Assembly: GCA_002794785.1 (NCBI GenBank)
Contig: NBBA01000002.1
Span: 1,054,001-1,118,000, forward strand
Length of the DNA: 64,000 nt
Direction: 5' to 3'
Origin: Coniferiporia sulphurascens
Lineage: Eukaryota; Basidiomycota; Agaricomycetes; Hymenochaetales; Hymenochaetaceae
Shown here: in pieces, positions 1 through 12,300 of the stretch
Layout: the number at the start of each line of letters is the position of its first letter
Numbering within the stretch: position 1 is the stretch's first letter
The notes under the pieces: model-generated
Told to the model about the DNA's origin: nothing
The model's database searches: none
The model's input: only the letters and a program-made list of their open reading frames with translations
Translations under genes and position numbers: made by a program

Positions 1-348
1 AATGAGTATATTTTGATGCGGTGCTGAGTCTCCGAGGGGAAGTTTTCTTCCTTTTCCTCCCAAGGACGCGATATTGGAGGGGAAAGAATAAGCGAGAGAT
101 GGACTGAGCGGCCCGAGAAGCACAAGAAGGCAATCTGATTATGTAATAATTCGTGACTAGTCACCTTGTAAACCTCTACTAATTTTTCTAATGAACCCGT
201 AACCCTCCGGCGTGAACTATGAAACATCCCCGAAGGGACTTACCACATTCCCGAAGGGAAATAGTAATCCCCACGTCCCCTCCGATATATTGGAGGGGAT
301 GCCAGCACTGTTTTGATGCTCATCGTTGACCAGAGCCATTGCGTTTCG
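1..348. other. Intergenic, no gene seen
   Basis: Upstream flank of the first F-box gene. It holds short inverted GC-rich words such as CCCCGAAGGG and repeated GGAGGGGA words but no reading frame or promoter that I can defend. Confidence 0.5.
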
Positions 349-2326
349 ATGTTACTGGATATCGACGCCGATGTCCTTATCCAAATTATTGCTTTGCTGG
401 ATGTCGACGACATTCTGACTTTGAGACTGGTGAGCTACCCGACTCAATAGCGATTAGGTAGACTCACTTGCCTCGCTCAAGACCTCGAAGCACTTCGCAT
501 CCCTCACATATCTTCGGACAGTCTGGCACAATGCACTCGTCTGTCACGTCCTTTCGCAGGACATTCCGGTCGTACGGACGCCTCGTCTTCAATTAAGTAA
601 TCCACAACAAAGGTTCACGTCTTTTTCCGCTATGGAGCTCGAGCGCGTCACCCGCGCCTCGCTTGCTGCAGATAGAAACTGGAGAAGCGGGGAACCGAAG
701 CTCACGCGTACTGCGCACATAAACTCCAAAATTAATCGGTTGTACTCTCTGCGGTTTCTTACCATTCGGACGTTGTCAGGAGAGACTGTTGAAAATGATG
801 AAGGGCGCTACCTGATGTCCTACAACTCGTCCTGGCTCCCACAAGTACAGGTCTGGGACGTCGAGAGTACCGACCAGGATGCACAAGATGGCGTGCGGCT
901 TGCCGGAGAATGGAAGGAAAATGGACTGACGGTGGGAATGGCGGTAGATGGTGGAGGCAGGATGCGTGAGCCAGCAGGTTTACGGGAAGCGAACGGTGCA
1001 TTGATTGCCGTTTCCAACAAACGCATGGGGTCGTGCGTCGTCTTTATTCTTATAGAGTGCGCTGGTCTGACTATGCGCCCATCGCTTGGTATACAACTCC
1101 AGGGGTGCTATCACGTTCGCTCTCCATATCCTTTACTTTATTCCGCCGCAAATGTCATCAGAGCCGCAAAGTTCCAGCCTACACGGAATCAAGTCTTTTT
1201 TTCCCAGAGCGCCTGTGAACGTTTGGGCCCTGTCCGGCAGACTTGTCGCACTGCAGGTGTACGCTAAGGGCGAGACGAATTGGCATAGACACGGAATCTT
1301 AAAGGTTGTCGACTGGGTCCGAAGCACGGCGATATTCACAGAAGACGCGCGCGAAGGTACATTCAGTGACAACGACGAATCAAGCAGTCAAATGGAAGTG
1401 GCGGTTGAGCTCATACCTTCGACGTACGACGAAAAGGTGGGACTCCACGGGACAGACGCTCTAACAAATGACTGATGTGGTCCACTTTGCTGCAGAACCT
1501 CGTCGTCTTCGATGTGCACTTCGCACACGATTGCGTACTCGTTTTCCGTGAGACGGTCTTGGAGATGTACTTCATGCCATCGAGCACGCTCCGGCCATCC
1601 TCTCCTGAGTCCAAGGGACACGCGCATGCGCTGCGTCCAGTAGCGGTGCACGAGTGGTCAGGAAAGGTCGATTCCGTCACGGTGACTGAGCGAGTATCCT
1701 GGGCGCAAGAATATGCTGCGACCCAGTGTACTGTTTGCGACAGACGAGGGTACGTTTTTAACGAAGATGCTTTCTCCGCACGAAGTAAGAACAGTGAAAT
1801 GGATGAGGGAGGGAACGAAGACGGTAACTGGAGTCAACGCTCCATCTGTATATGTCAATATCGCGCCCTCTCGCTTGTCGTAACTCTCGACTGCCTATTC
1901 CTACGCTTCCCATTCGAACACTTCGTATTGCACGTTCCCAGCTGCACCGTATCCGCAGTGTCGCCTGCTCTCACAGACAGAGTTCCGCCAAGCTTCCCCA
2001 GTGGAGATTTCCCCGCGCCCGCGCTCGATCGCTTCGGCACATTCCTATGTGTGACCCCGATGATCAACTACGAGGAGGCCGTTGGTGAACGTGTTGTGGG
2101 AAGACGACTGCTGCTCTCAGCCCCATCTCGTTCTCATTTTCAGCAGGACGTTAGCCCTCCAGAGTTGGATGCAGCGACAGTGGCGTCCAGGGAGCGGGCA
2201 ATGGCGATGCCTGTTTTTGCGAGACATTCCGAAAAAGAATGGTGTGCACTCGCACTTTGCGAGCGAGTGGGACGCATCGTGGTTGGGGACAAGAAGGGAA
2301 GTCTTGAACTGTGGGATTACTTTTGA
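349..2326 (+). CDS. F-box domain protein, paralog 1 (four exons)
   Basis: Exons 349-429, 482-1032, 1103-1436 and 1496-2326 join to a 598-residue protein with GT-AG introns and consistent phases. The N-terminus, MLLDIDADVLIQIIALLDVD followed after the first intron by LRTVWHNAL, has the shape of an F-box, which normally binds Skp1 and recruits substrates to an SCF ubiquitin ligase. The rest is predicted globular and ends in GSLELWDYF, like the closing strand of a beta-propeller; this part is inference. Four cysteines, C400-x2-C403 and C440-x-C442, are kept in the paralog at 4308-6518 and could bind a metal. Exon 1 is 81 nt in both paralogs and the splice points correspond, which fixes the model. 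The substrate is unknown. No break was found, so it is probably functional. Confidence 0.85.
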
Positions 2327-2375
2327 TCGTGCTTTGCGGATGTAAGTAAATAGTTTAGATCTTGGCTAGTTGTGG

Positions 2376-2450
2376 AATAATGATAGGGCCAGCTGCACTG
2401 GCAGGGTTCGATAATTTATTTAGATTGAAGGTATCGGTAATTTTTCATAG
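2376..2450. repeat. Short dispersed repeat, copy 1
   Basis: The segment beginning AATAATGATAGGG and ending in GTAATTTTTCAT recurs at 18920-18980 with a few substitutions and small indels. Both copies lie just downstream of F-box genes, so they may be an old 3' flank carried with duplicated genes. Confidence 0.5.
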
Positions 2451-2724
2451 CGCTTAACGGTGTGTATATCCATATCCACCTGCGGGTGCAAATGTTAGTA
2501 CTATACCTCGATATTGTCTCGTCCTGTGTGTAGGCGACATTGGGAATTTTAATGTAACGCGATGTGTTACACGTCCAATCGTTGACATGACAACTTGAAT
2601 ATAGCACGTATTCGACCTTGTCAAAGCAGTTGTAATATGTACCGCAGACTGGCTGGGCGACTTCGAGTGATCAGATTCTGTGTTGTGACAGCATATGATC
2701 GATTGTATGTCCTGAAGTAATTAG

Positions 2725-2777
2725 ATGAAGACGAGGATGAAGCCAGCGGAATCATTGAACTGAGTGATTATTTCTGA
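2725..2777 (+). pseudogene. Tail relic of a third F-box paralog
   Basis: Reading DEDEDEASGIIELSDYF then TGA, this short stretch resembles the last residues of the flanking F-box proteins (GSLELWDYF and GVLELWDHF). The bases after the stop also resemble the 3' flank of the first gene (CTTTGCAGAT against CTTTGCGGAT). No upstream exon of this copy could be found, so it is at most a degraded fragment of an array that once had more members. Confidence 0.4.
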
Positions 2778-4307
2778 TAGAACTTTGCAGATATTTGGTT
2801 ATGGATACTGTTTGAAACTGGATGAAAATATATGACTTGATTTTTTGTTTGGTTATCGGTTTTAATGATGGATCTTTCCGAACCTGTACATACGGACATT
2901 CCTGGAGACACTTATTGACAGCAGACTGGAAATAGATGAATTCGTACTGTAGAATACACATTGGACGGGAATGATTAATCTCCGCCAAGACGATATTTAT
3001 TTTTGTGTGTGGACGTGGGTGTACGTGTGATTTGTAGCTGTGCCTGTATGGGTGTATATTGATCGATGGATAATAAGAGGCTTACATAAGCGGGGTCTAG
3101 ATAGACCTACAGTAGATAGATCTTGATGTAAGGCATCTCTCAGTTTACACTCATGTCGTCCTCTGTGAAACCTATGGGACTAATTTAACTGAGGTCTTAC
3201 ACTGCATGTGGCTCGCACTTGGATGAGTGGCGAGTCTCAGTCTGGCGACGCCCGTAGAATGTGCATCGGCACGGCTGCATTGAGATCTTGTGGTAATCAG
3301 GGAGTAGGTTTTTGTCGTGCATAGGTTGTAAGTGTTCCGGCCGTCGCGGACGCGAATATTCTTGTCACAATACACTTTTAACTCAAGTTGGATATATTGG
3401 ATACAAGTCATCATGCACTGACAAAATCTGGGAGTCATGCAATTGGAGGAATAGCGAAGTCTGTTCTGTTATCCGGACCAGTGGAGCTGCCGCAGAACCG
3501 GTGAGGGGGTGCGCTCGGAGATTGAAGGGGGCTATTGATAAAGAAGGGGTGAAGGGAGGAGATATGATGGTGGCTTCGGGTTTCAATAGAACTCTGTACC
3601 GATGTGTGTTGTGCTCATTAACGAGTGCGTCATTTAACAGTGCTTCGATCTACGGTGCTTCGTGCCTTTGCCTCAAAAGTGCTAGCAGAGCGCGCACATT
3701 CGGCGCCCGCGTAGTTTATAGTACCATCTTTACCTATCGGAACCACACTCTGAGAGTTCCCACTGTACCTATTCGGGAGAAGCTACATTGTTATTGATCA
3801 TGGCGACGATAGTTTGATAACTCAGTTCACATTAGGCATGAGCCAAAGACCATCGCTTATAATACTTTTTGCGGTGTTTAACCCGGAAGAAAGCCCTATT
3901 GTCGGGAGACGGCTCCCGCTTACCACCTTACTGGACCCGTCCTCCTTGACGGTACGCCAGTGGGCCATGGATGCAACGACTTAGTGTTAGGAGGAGACGG
4001 CTGGCGTCTTCCGAGTCGCTCATAATTACTGTATGCGGCCTCTATGTACAGCGTATACAGCCGCTATTGCTTTTACGGCAAGAAGAGTACGTTGAGAGCG
4101 GCAATAGAGGCAGGAGTAAGCACTTGGGAAGGTTACGATGGCCCGCCTGTTGGGTGCAGTTAAGTTTGGTGCTATTTATACCTGTATTCTCATTAGCGCG
4201 GAGCCAAAATGTCGGTAAGGTACGTAATAAAGCCGTTACTAAAACAGTCTGATTGAGCAACTACTTAACTCTGCTCGACTGCGCTCGTTGAGGTCGCCGC
4301 GCCCGCG
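2778..4307. other. Intergenic, no gene seen
   Basis: About 1.5 kb between the F-box paralogs. A 161-codon open stretch at 3312-3797 has no gene-like composition and no splice context. Nothing else was supported. Confidence 0.5.
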
Positions 4308-6518
4308 ATGCTGTTGGACCTCGACGTCGATGTTATCATCCAAATCCTCGCCCTCTTGGGCGTCGAGGATATTATGTCCTTGAGATTGGTGAGTGACCCG
4401 ACGCAGTCACCGTTGTCTTGGAGCGGACTCAATTGCAGGCTTGCTGTTTGCCACCATAGACCTCTAAGCACTTCACCTTTCTCTCACACCTCCGCACGGT
4501 CTGGCACACCGCGCTCGTCCGACACGTCCTCTCGCAGAACCTCCCCGTCATTCCCGGAAAGGGGAATGGCGGATCGGGGAACTTCCCGCAGCGCGGATTC
4601 ACGGCTTTCTCTGCGGCCGCGCTTGAGCGCATTACCCGCGCCACTCTCAGCGCTGATAAGGGCTGGCGGTGTGGAATGCCGGCACGAACTCGGTCGGTGC
4701 GTATACGGACTAAGGTAGGGCGGTCCCATGTGCTGCGCTTCCTCGGCATTCGCCCGGCTTCGGGAGCGACGTTGTCGGCGAGTGAGGGGGACGAGGAGGG
4801 ACGATACCTCCTGTCCTTTGGGCTCCTTGCCTCTCCTGGAGCGTCAATGTGTCTGTGCATTCAGGTGTGGGACGTCGAAGCAACGGGCGAGGGCGCCGAG
4901 AAGGGAACTCGTCTTGCTGGTGAATGGATAGAAAGGGGTCGTGTTATTGGGCTGGCGGTGGACGAAGGTGATGGGATGAGGGAGCCAGTTCCAGGCGCAG
5001 ACTTCCGTGACGCGAAAGGCACATTGGTCGCCGTCTCTGCCCGTTGCTCTCAAATGTGCGTTGCCCATCTCTTATGGGAATTAAGCTTTCTAACCTTGTG
5101 CTTGTCTAACGGCGTGCAGTCCCGGGGAAGATCTCACATTTATCCTTCGTGTTCTGCGCTTCATTTCGTCGCATTCGCCTTCGGACTCGATTTCTGGCTT
5201 CTGCGAAGCCAAATCATTTGTCCCTCGTGGGCCTGTAAACGTACGAGCGCTACATGGCAGACTTGTCGCGCTACAAGTACATGTGGAAGGCGTAGGCCAC
5301 GGGCATGGAATCCTAAAGGTCGTCGACTGGGTGCGAAGCACTATGATTTTCACAGGAAATGCACGAGACGGCTTGGCCACCGACGGTGGTGGTTCTGCCA
5401 AAGAGGTCGAAGTTGCGGTTGAACTCGTTCCCTCAGCAGACGGAGTAGTGAGTATATGCGCCTCATTTAGACTTTAGGCTTTAAGCAGTGCGTTAACACC
5501 CTTGATTGTTTGTTTTCTGCAGAACCGTAGCGTCCTCCGCGTACACTTCGCACACGACTGGGTGCTCGTCCTCCGTGAGTCTGTCCTTGAGATGTATTTC
5601 CTGCCACCGAGCGCGCTCCGGCCCTCTTCAACGACGGAAGGTCGAGACGCACACACACTGCGCCCTGCGGTTACGCACAAATGGATGTGGCAGATCAACT
5701 CGCTCGCGGTGACCGAGCGTGTCTCCTGGGTACACGAACGCGCCGCCACGCGGTGCGCAACGTGCAATGGACAGGGACACGTCGTTGATGAGGACAAGGC
5801 CAAGGATGGGGAGCAGCTTCACCGCATAGTCTGCGCGTGCAAGTACCGCCCGCTCTCGCTCGCTGTGCGCTTCGACAGCTACTTCCCGTGGCCCGTCAAC
5901 CTGCTACACCACTACGTGCTGCAGGTCCCGCTTCCTGACGGAGCCGGGCGCGGGCCCGCACTCGCGCCTATGCTGACACAAGCGCCGTACGCGCTACCGC
6001 CCGTGCTTACGCATACGATACCATCAACGGTGCGTCTCTTCGGGCACTCCGAACTCGCGCTCGGGCGCTTCGGAACGCTACTGTGGACGGACAGCGAGAC
6101 GGGGTATGGTGGCCCGAGTGCGCACGCAGGCGCGGATGGGAACGGGGATGGGCAGATGTACTTCAACGAGGAGGGTACGGGCGAGCGCGCGGCAGGGAGA
6201 CGAATACCACTGCCGCTCCCACCCCCCGCGCATCCTCGGTCTTGGTTCCGGTCTTGGTCCACTGCGTTGCCTTCGTATCATAGCACGCCGGACGTCGGTG
6301 CCGATGCCAACGCCAACGCTACCGGTGGTCCGGCCCAGCCTGATCCACCACAGCCTACAGAGTCGGCAGGCGCGGGGTCGGGGTCGGGGGTGGGGACGAC
6401 GACGCTGTATGCGACGCGCGCGCGGGAGGGGTGGCATGCGCTGGCGCTGTGTGAGCGGGCGGGGCGCGTTGTGGTTGGGGATGCGGAGGGTGTGCTTGAG
6501 CTGTGGGATCATTTTTGA
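4308..6518 (+). CDS. F-box domain protein, paralog 2 (four exons)
   Basis: Exons 4308-4388, 4460-5055, 5120-5447 and 5523-6518 join to 666 residues. The F-box is MLLDLDVDVIIQILALLGVE continued by LRTVWHTAL after intron 1. Exon 1 has the same 81-nt length as in the upstream paralog and the other introns sit at matching points. Shared blocks include HGILKVVDWVRS, VHFAHD and the terminal LALCERAGRVVVGDAEG stretch. Cysteines C413-x2-C416 and C439-x-C441 match the paired cysteines of paralog 1. It is longer because of a low-complexity Ala/Gly/Pro-rich insertion near the C-terminus (about 6100-6420). Likely an SCF adaptor; the substrate is unknown. The coding third positions are more GC-rich than in paralog 1. 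Confidence 0.87.
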
Positions 6519-7199
6519 GTTGGGTTTTGGGGGATGAAGGAAGAGGGTGATGGGTGGATGGATGGATGGATGGATGGGAGGGATGGTGTGTATGCTATTT
6601 TTTTGATTTGATTTGATTTGGATGTGTGTATGACGTATGGTGTAGGACGTTAGGTTTATGATACGTATGATGTGTGTATAATAGAAATCAAATACCGACG
6701 GCCTGGCGTGTACGAGTAGTATACCGTAAAGATAGAGTGGCTTCTATCAACCCGATTTTTGGACGCCCTTTTTTTCGCGGGACGACTTATTGTTTAGTAT
6801 TGCAGAGTATGGGACGGAGTAAGCAAGATTTGACGATTGAATGATCGAACGTGCGATATGATATAATGAGTAAAAAATTTCATTGCAAGACGTGGCGTAC
6901 ATGAGGAAGAGAAAACTATACTAAGTATGCGATGCGGAGAGGGACATTAATTATTATGAGATATTACACGGGAGAAAGGGTGGGGTGGTACAACTGACGA
7001 CTGACAACCGACAACTGAGAAAGTGAAAGGAATGCAAGAATATTAATGCAAGAAAAAAAAAGTGTAAAGGGAATCCAAAGGAAGATGAGACGATGCAGGC
7101 ACATTGATATTCGTGCCAGGTCGATGGGCCCACCCCTGCCCCTGCCGGAGGGGGAGAGACGCGGAACCAAAACCAAAACAAAACAAAAAAGAGAAGAAC
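6519..7199. other. Convergent 3' flanks with simple repeats
   Basis: Region between the ends of the F-box gene and of the minus-strand gene that stops at 7200. It contains a (TGGA)n microsatellite at about 6552-6577 and TTGATTTGATTTGATTTGG near 6604-6622. No gene was seen. Confidence 0.6.
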
Positions 7200-8865
7200 T
7201 CAGAAACGCAGGTCCACAACGGGAGGAAGAGGAAGAGGACGGACGACCATCTCGAATTTGACTCCGCGCGCTTTTTTTACTTCCGCCTCCGCCGCCGCTG
7301 CGCATCCTCCCGCTCCTGCATCGCTTCCGCCTCCGCTTCCCGGCGACCTGGGCGCGGATGAACGAGGGCCCGAACGCGAGCGGGAGGCGGCAGCAGCAGC
7401 GGAGCGAAACCGCTGGAAAGGCTGGAGAGGGACGTATACCGCGAACTCCCTACGGCTGTGCGTGGTGAGGGAGCCGTATGTGGGTGGCGCCGGGCTGTCT
7501 GCCCCGCCGATGGTGCTCGCGTGGTCGAGCGAGGATGGAGGCGAGGAGGAGGGAGAGGAGTGGAGCGTAGGGGAGGCGGAGGCGGCGCTGGCGAAGCGGT
7601 AGGAAGAGGACGTCGTGTTCGTGAGGAGGGAGCATGCGCTTGATGCGTCGTCTTCGTCGGAGGCGGCGGCGACGGTCGAGGAGGACGAGAAGGATGAGAA
7701 GGAGGAACTGGAACTGGGGGAGGAGATGCGCGTGCTGTGCTCTGCGATAGGCTCGAGCGGCGTGCACGTTGTGCGGTAGGCGGGTATGTGGGCGTAGCTG
7801 GGGGACGTCCATTTAGGCTGCTGCTGCTGAGGTTGCGGTTGAGGTGCTTTTTTCTCTTCTTTTTCGACTCGAGGAGGCGCGACGCGGCGGGGTCGCGGTC
7901 GAGTCTGAGTCTGGGTCTGGATATGGAGCTCGGGCTTGGAGTTGGATTTGGGCGGGGGAAGAGGCGCCTCCATCTCCGTCTGCGTCTGCGTCTCCGGCCC
8001 GATTTCGATAACCGATACAGGACGCGTCTGCGTCTCCACGTACGAATAGCGTACATACCCACTCCTCCTCTTCTCTTCCTTCTCTCCCTTCCCTTCCTTC
8101 TCGTCCACATCATCCTCGTCCCCGCCCTCGTCCTCGGTAGGGAAAACAAGCGCAACAGGAACGTCCTCACCAAGGATCTTACACACGCGCGCCATCTTCT
8201 CGCGGCGCAGACGCGCGGCGGAGGGGATGGCGAATGATGGTTCGGAGAGGGGGAGGAAGAGGGAGTCGCAGGAGGAGGCTTGGCTGAGGATGGACTCTGG
8301 GCGGGGTCCGCCTGCGCCTGCGCGTGTGGGGACGGGGGTGGGGTTACGCGTGTTCAGTAGGTCGGGTTCGGCGGAGAGTGAGCGCCTGTGTCGGAGGACG
8401 GCGGCCGAGGTCGAGTCGCGTTTCGAGGTAGCCGAGGTCGAAGGGTGCCGACGACGAGCGGGGCGAAGAGCGGACGAGAGCGGGTAGAGATCTGGGTCGA
8501 CGCGCTCAGACGCGCTCCGTGAACGCCTGTGTGCGTGGTGTACGCTGGGTTCGATGGAGACTGCGAGCGTGGGCTGCAGCATGCGCTTTGATGAAGTGAG
8601 CGGGAGGGGGAGGGAGATCTTGAACGGGCCTGCCCAGAAGTAAAAAATAAGTATAACTTGATGACTGAATAGCAAGGCACAACGCACCGGTGCAAGAGTC
8701 GACGACTTGAGGCGCTGCGCCGAGCATCTTTGCGAGCTTGGTGGCCGAGCGCCGGAGCTGTGCCTTCTGGCGCGCGGAGAGGGCGTTTACGGTGGGCGGC
8801 GGGGCGGGGTGGACGTGGTAGAACGTCGCGGTGGTATCATGGCTTGCTACGGAAGACGAGGACAT
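7200..8865 (-). CDS. Uncharacterised, largely disordered fungal protein
   Basis: Two exons, 8688-8865 and 7200-8629, joined over a 58-nt intron, give 535 residues. The start at 8865 (MSSSSVASHD) was chosen because it is followed by a basic patch (ARQKAQLRRSATKLAKMLG, residues about 28-46) and precedes a good donor. The rest is mostly Ser/Pro/Thr/Gln-rich low complexity, with one conserved-looking block, LRREKMARVCKILGEDVP, at about residues 200-217, and a short hydrophobic C-terminus ending VVDLRF. I have seen similar basic R-R-E-K-x-x-R...LGE-x-VP blocks in uncharacterised mushroom proteins, but I assign no function. It is divergent from the gene starting at 9375, 509 bp away. An upstream in-frame start at 9075 is possible but looks like 5' leader. 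Confidence 0.7.
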
Positions 8866-9374
8866 TATTGACTCGGAGACGGAGACAAAATAATTCAGGA
8901 GGCAGGAAGCAAATAGAGGAGAGAGGAGAGAAAAGCTGGGCGAGGTATGGTAGACAGCATGATTTCGTGCTCTTATGGGCGTGCAACAACAAAAGAGAGG
9001 AGAGTTGAGCAGTTGGGTCGTGATAGCGCACGCGAGGCACAGTACAATTGAGAGCGGGAAGAACGTGCAATGCAAGAAGCGGTGAGGACAATAGAGGGAA
9101 GGGTGATTACATCAGCTATAAACTGCAGGTATGCAGCGGGTATGCGAGTATGCAACAATAATGTTAGGGATGCCTGGCAACGTATTCAGTCTGCGACGAC
9201 GAGGCCGAGGATGAAGATGAGGACGGGGGGAGGACGAGGACGAGCTGGACGCTGGGCTCGACATACGCGAGGTGATGGGCCATCAATATCCGGTCCACGA
9301 GCGGCGTGTTCCCTCCTTCGAGTTTAGTTTCCCCCCTCCTCGAGTCTCGAGGTCCTCTTGACCTCTCGTCCCCG
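8866..9374. promoter_or_regulatory. Shared divergent promoter region
   Basis: The 509 bp between the two divergent start codons must hold the promoters of both genes. Purine-rich stretches such as GAGGAGAGAGGAGAG lie at 8915-8935. No single TATA box stands out. Confidence 0.4.
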
Positions 9375-12300
9375 ATGCTGCGCCCGTTGTCCGCCCACAG
9401 CGAGCTCTCTGCGTCCTCCAGCTCCGGCTCGGCTTCAGGTTCAGGCTCGGGATCTGGATCGGCACTCCGACCTGGCGTGCAGCGCCAGCGCCCGACACTC
9501 GCACCCGGCGGGCCCAGGCGACCGTCCTCCAAACCGTCCCTGCCTAACCTCCTCGCCCAGGCTCAGCGCCAACAACAACAGCAGCAGCAACAGGCGCATC
9601 AGGCGCAACAACAGCAGCAGCGGCCGCAACCGCCGCCGCCGCAAACGTACCCCGAGGACGTCCTCCCACCATCGTACACGCAATCGCAGCACGACCTGCA
9701 AGCCGCCCCGGCTCAAATACCCCCCTTCTCGCGCTCCAGCACACCCTCCAGCGCGCCCGTGTCGCCCGTCCCTAATGCTACGCTTGAAGTCCACACGGGA
9801 GAGACTTGTCGCCCGCACGACGCACCGCTGCCCTCTCCAAGCTTCCCGTCGAGCTCGAGGTCGTCTACGCCCGCCCTCCGCTCAGACTCGCCGTTCGCCG
9901 CTCGCCCGCCAGCGCGGTCATCCGGGTCCACAGCCGCCTCGGCCTCGGCGCCGGCGCCGATGCCCCTCCCACCCCCACCCACGCTCGACTTCAGCTCAAC
10001 GCCCGTCCCATACAAATCCCTCCCGCTCGAAGCCGCCCAATGGACGTTCTCCTCCGCCGAGCTCCAAGCCATCGTCTCGCGCGCCATCCGCGCCTCCGCC
10101 GAACCCGCGTCCATCCGCCTCCTCCCGCTCCACACGCTCGACCGCGAGATCGCCGAGGAGGCCAAACGCCTGGAGGCGGAGAGGACGGCGGCGCAGGCCC
10201 AGTATAGGTTTACGATGCATAGGAGGACGATGCTCCTTCAGTCGCTTAATGCCCTTGCGTATGCACCGCCGTCCGGGCCGGCGCCCAGCTCCGGTGCACC
10301 CTCGCCGTCGTCCATCACCTTCCCCGGTGCCCCTAGCGCCGTCAACCCTTCTCAACTACCCGTGCCCACCCCGAATCCAAACGCAGACCTCGCACAGCGC
10401 CTGGCAGAGACGACCTCGTCCCTCGACCGCCTCACACTCACGCTCCTGCGCACCACCGACCAGCTCGCACAGCTCCGCGCCCTGCAGGACGTGCACGCCG
10501 CCTCGGCGCTCGCCGTCGCGCTGCGGAAGCTCAACGCGAGCTACGCGCGGCGGACGCGCGAGGCGCAGGCGCTGCGGGAGCGGGTCGAGCAGGCGGAGGC
10601 GGAGCGCGACGAGGCGTGGCGCACGGCGGAGGAGTTGGCGCGCGAGGTGGATGAGGGCGAGGGCGAGCTGGTGGACCTGGAGGACGAGCATATTGTGAAT
10701 GGAGAGCGGGCGGTCGCCGTCCCTGCCACGCTTGCACGCGCGAGTAGGTTCGGCATTAAGCTCCGTATACCCGGCGTCGGCCCGCGCGTCCAGCCGCTCT
10801 CCACTTCGGCTTCGGCTTCGGCTTCGGGGACGGAGCCGGCCGACGCATCCGAGTCTGCGCCTACTCCGGACGAGAACACGACCACCACCGACAGCAACGA
10901 CGTCGTGCCCCGCCGGCGCCGTGCACTGAGTGCGACCTCGCGCGTGACCGCAGCGCGCACGCGGTCGTTGCGCGCGTCGAAGGCGAGTCTGCGCATGCCG
11001 CGTACCGCCACCGGCGTAGGGGCGGGTGCAGGGACGCGCCCGCCGTCTGCGTACTCGGCGCAGACCCCGATTTCGCGTGCGGGGTCGACGCACTCTGCGC
11101 GGTCGCTTCCTCCTCCGGGGACGGGGGCGGGGGCGGGTGGTCGATCACCCGTTGATTGGGACGGATCGGCCTCGGCCTCGGCGCTGGCGGGGACGGGGAC
11201 GGTGGTGGTGGTGCCGGACGTACCGCGCCTCCCGGACGCTGCTGCGCTTGCGCGTATGGTCGGATCCGGGTCTGGGTCCGGGTCACGGGCCGAAGGGACG
11301 GCGAGTAAGGCGGTGGGGGGCGGGGTACATGCCAAAGCGGCGACGGCGACGGGAACGGGGGCTAAGCGCCCGCCGCCGATTAATACGCGCATACACGTGC
11401 GCGCGAGTTCGACTGGTACGGGTATAGGAAGAGGCGGGGGAGGGGGAGGGAGCGGGGGGTCGTTCCTTGACCTTGCGACGCGTCCGAACTCGGCTGTGGA
11501 TGATGGAGATGAAGACGAGGATGTCGGCGGGGGCCGGGAAGGGGAAGGAGGTGATACATTGGACGTGGAGGTTGAGGTGGCGAATTCGCGTGCAGGGGCG
11601 GGGGCGGGGGGTGTTAAGGTTGAGACGGAGGCGGAGGCGGAGGAGGGCGCTGAGACAGTGACTGGGATGCAGGAGGGTTTGGGGGGTTGTTCGGGGGTCA
11701 CTGGTGGTGATGTGGATGGCGGTGTAGATGGGGGTGGGGAGGGAGAGACGCGAACGCAAACCCGTGGAGACGAAGACGAAGATGGGGATGTAGATGCATA
11801 TAAAGACGCGGATGCAGATGCAGATGCGGATGCGAAAACGGATGCGGGAGGCAGTACCCGAAAAGTGGATGCCGGCCGTGATGGAAGGACAATGACGACG
11901 ACGGCGAAGAGCATCAGCGGACGCGATGGCGACGGAGAAGACGAAGACAAGGATGCAGCGAACAAGGATGATGGCGCTCTAATTTCGGTTCGCGGTGTAC
12001 TGGAAGAGGAGGGAAGCTCGGAAGCGGGGCGGAGACGCAGCTTCGAGCAGGCACAGACTGCTACTAAGAATATCAATATCAATGTCGCAGGTGAGTTTCG
12101 GGATCTGGTCGTCCCATGCTCGTCGCTAACCGTCTTCTCATCTCTCGTTCTTTCTATTTTTGTTCCCCCCGTTTATTTATACCCATACCCATATCCATAT
12201 CCATATCCCTACCCCTACCCCCCCTCAAACCCCCCTTCGTTCCCCATCAGCACGCCGCCCACCCTCAATAACGCTCCTCGCGCACACACACGCGCGGTTC

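Noticed and set aside
3312..3797. 161-codon open stretch on the plus strand
   Set aside because: Starts and ends in sequence with no splice signals, is rich in Cys/Ser/Arg in a random way, and matches nothing I recognise; it overlaps open stretches on the other strand.
7277..8173. 298-codon open stretch on the minus strand
   Set aside because: It is an out-of-frame reading of the GC-rich disordered-protein gene at 7200-8865; high GC leaves several frames open.
9306..9374. Start of the low-complexity gene at the GTG 9306
   Set aside because: Nuclear fungal genes rarely start at GTG; the first in-frame ATG is 9375.
10356..12082. Long minus-strand open stretches (245 and 513 codons)
   Set aside because: Antisense readings of the repetitive GC-rich gene at 9375-12879, which has better exon structure and recognisable coiled coils.
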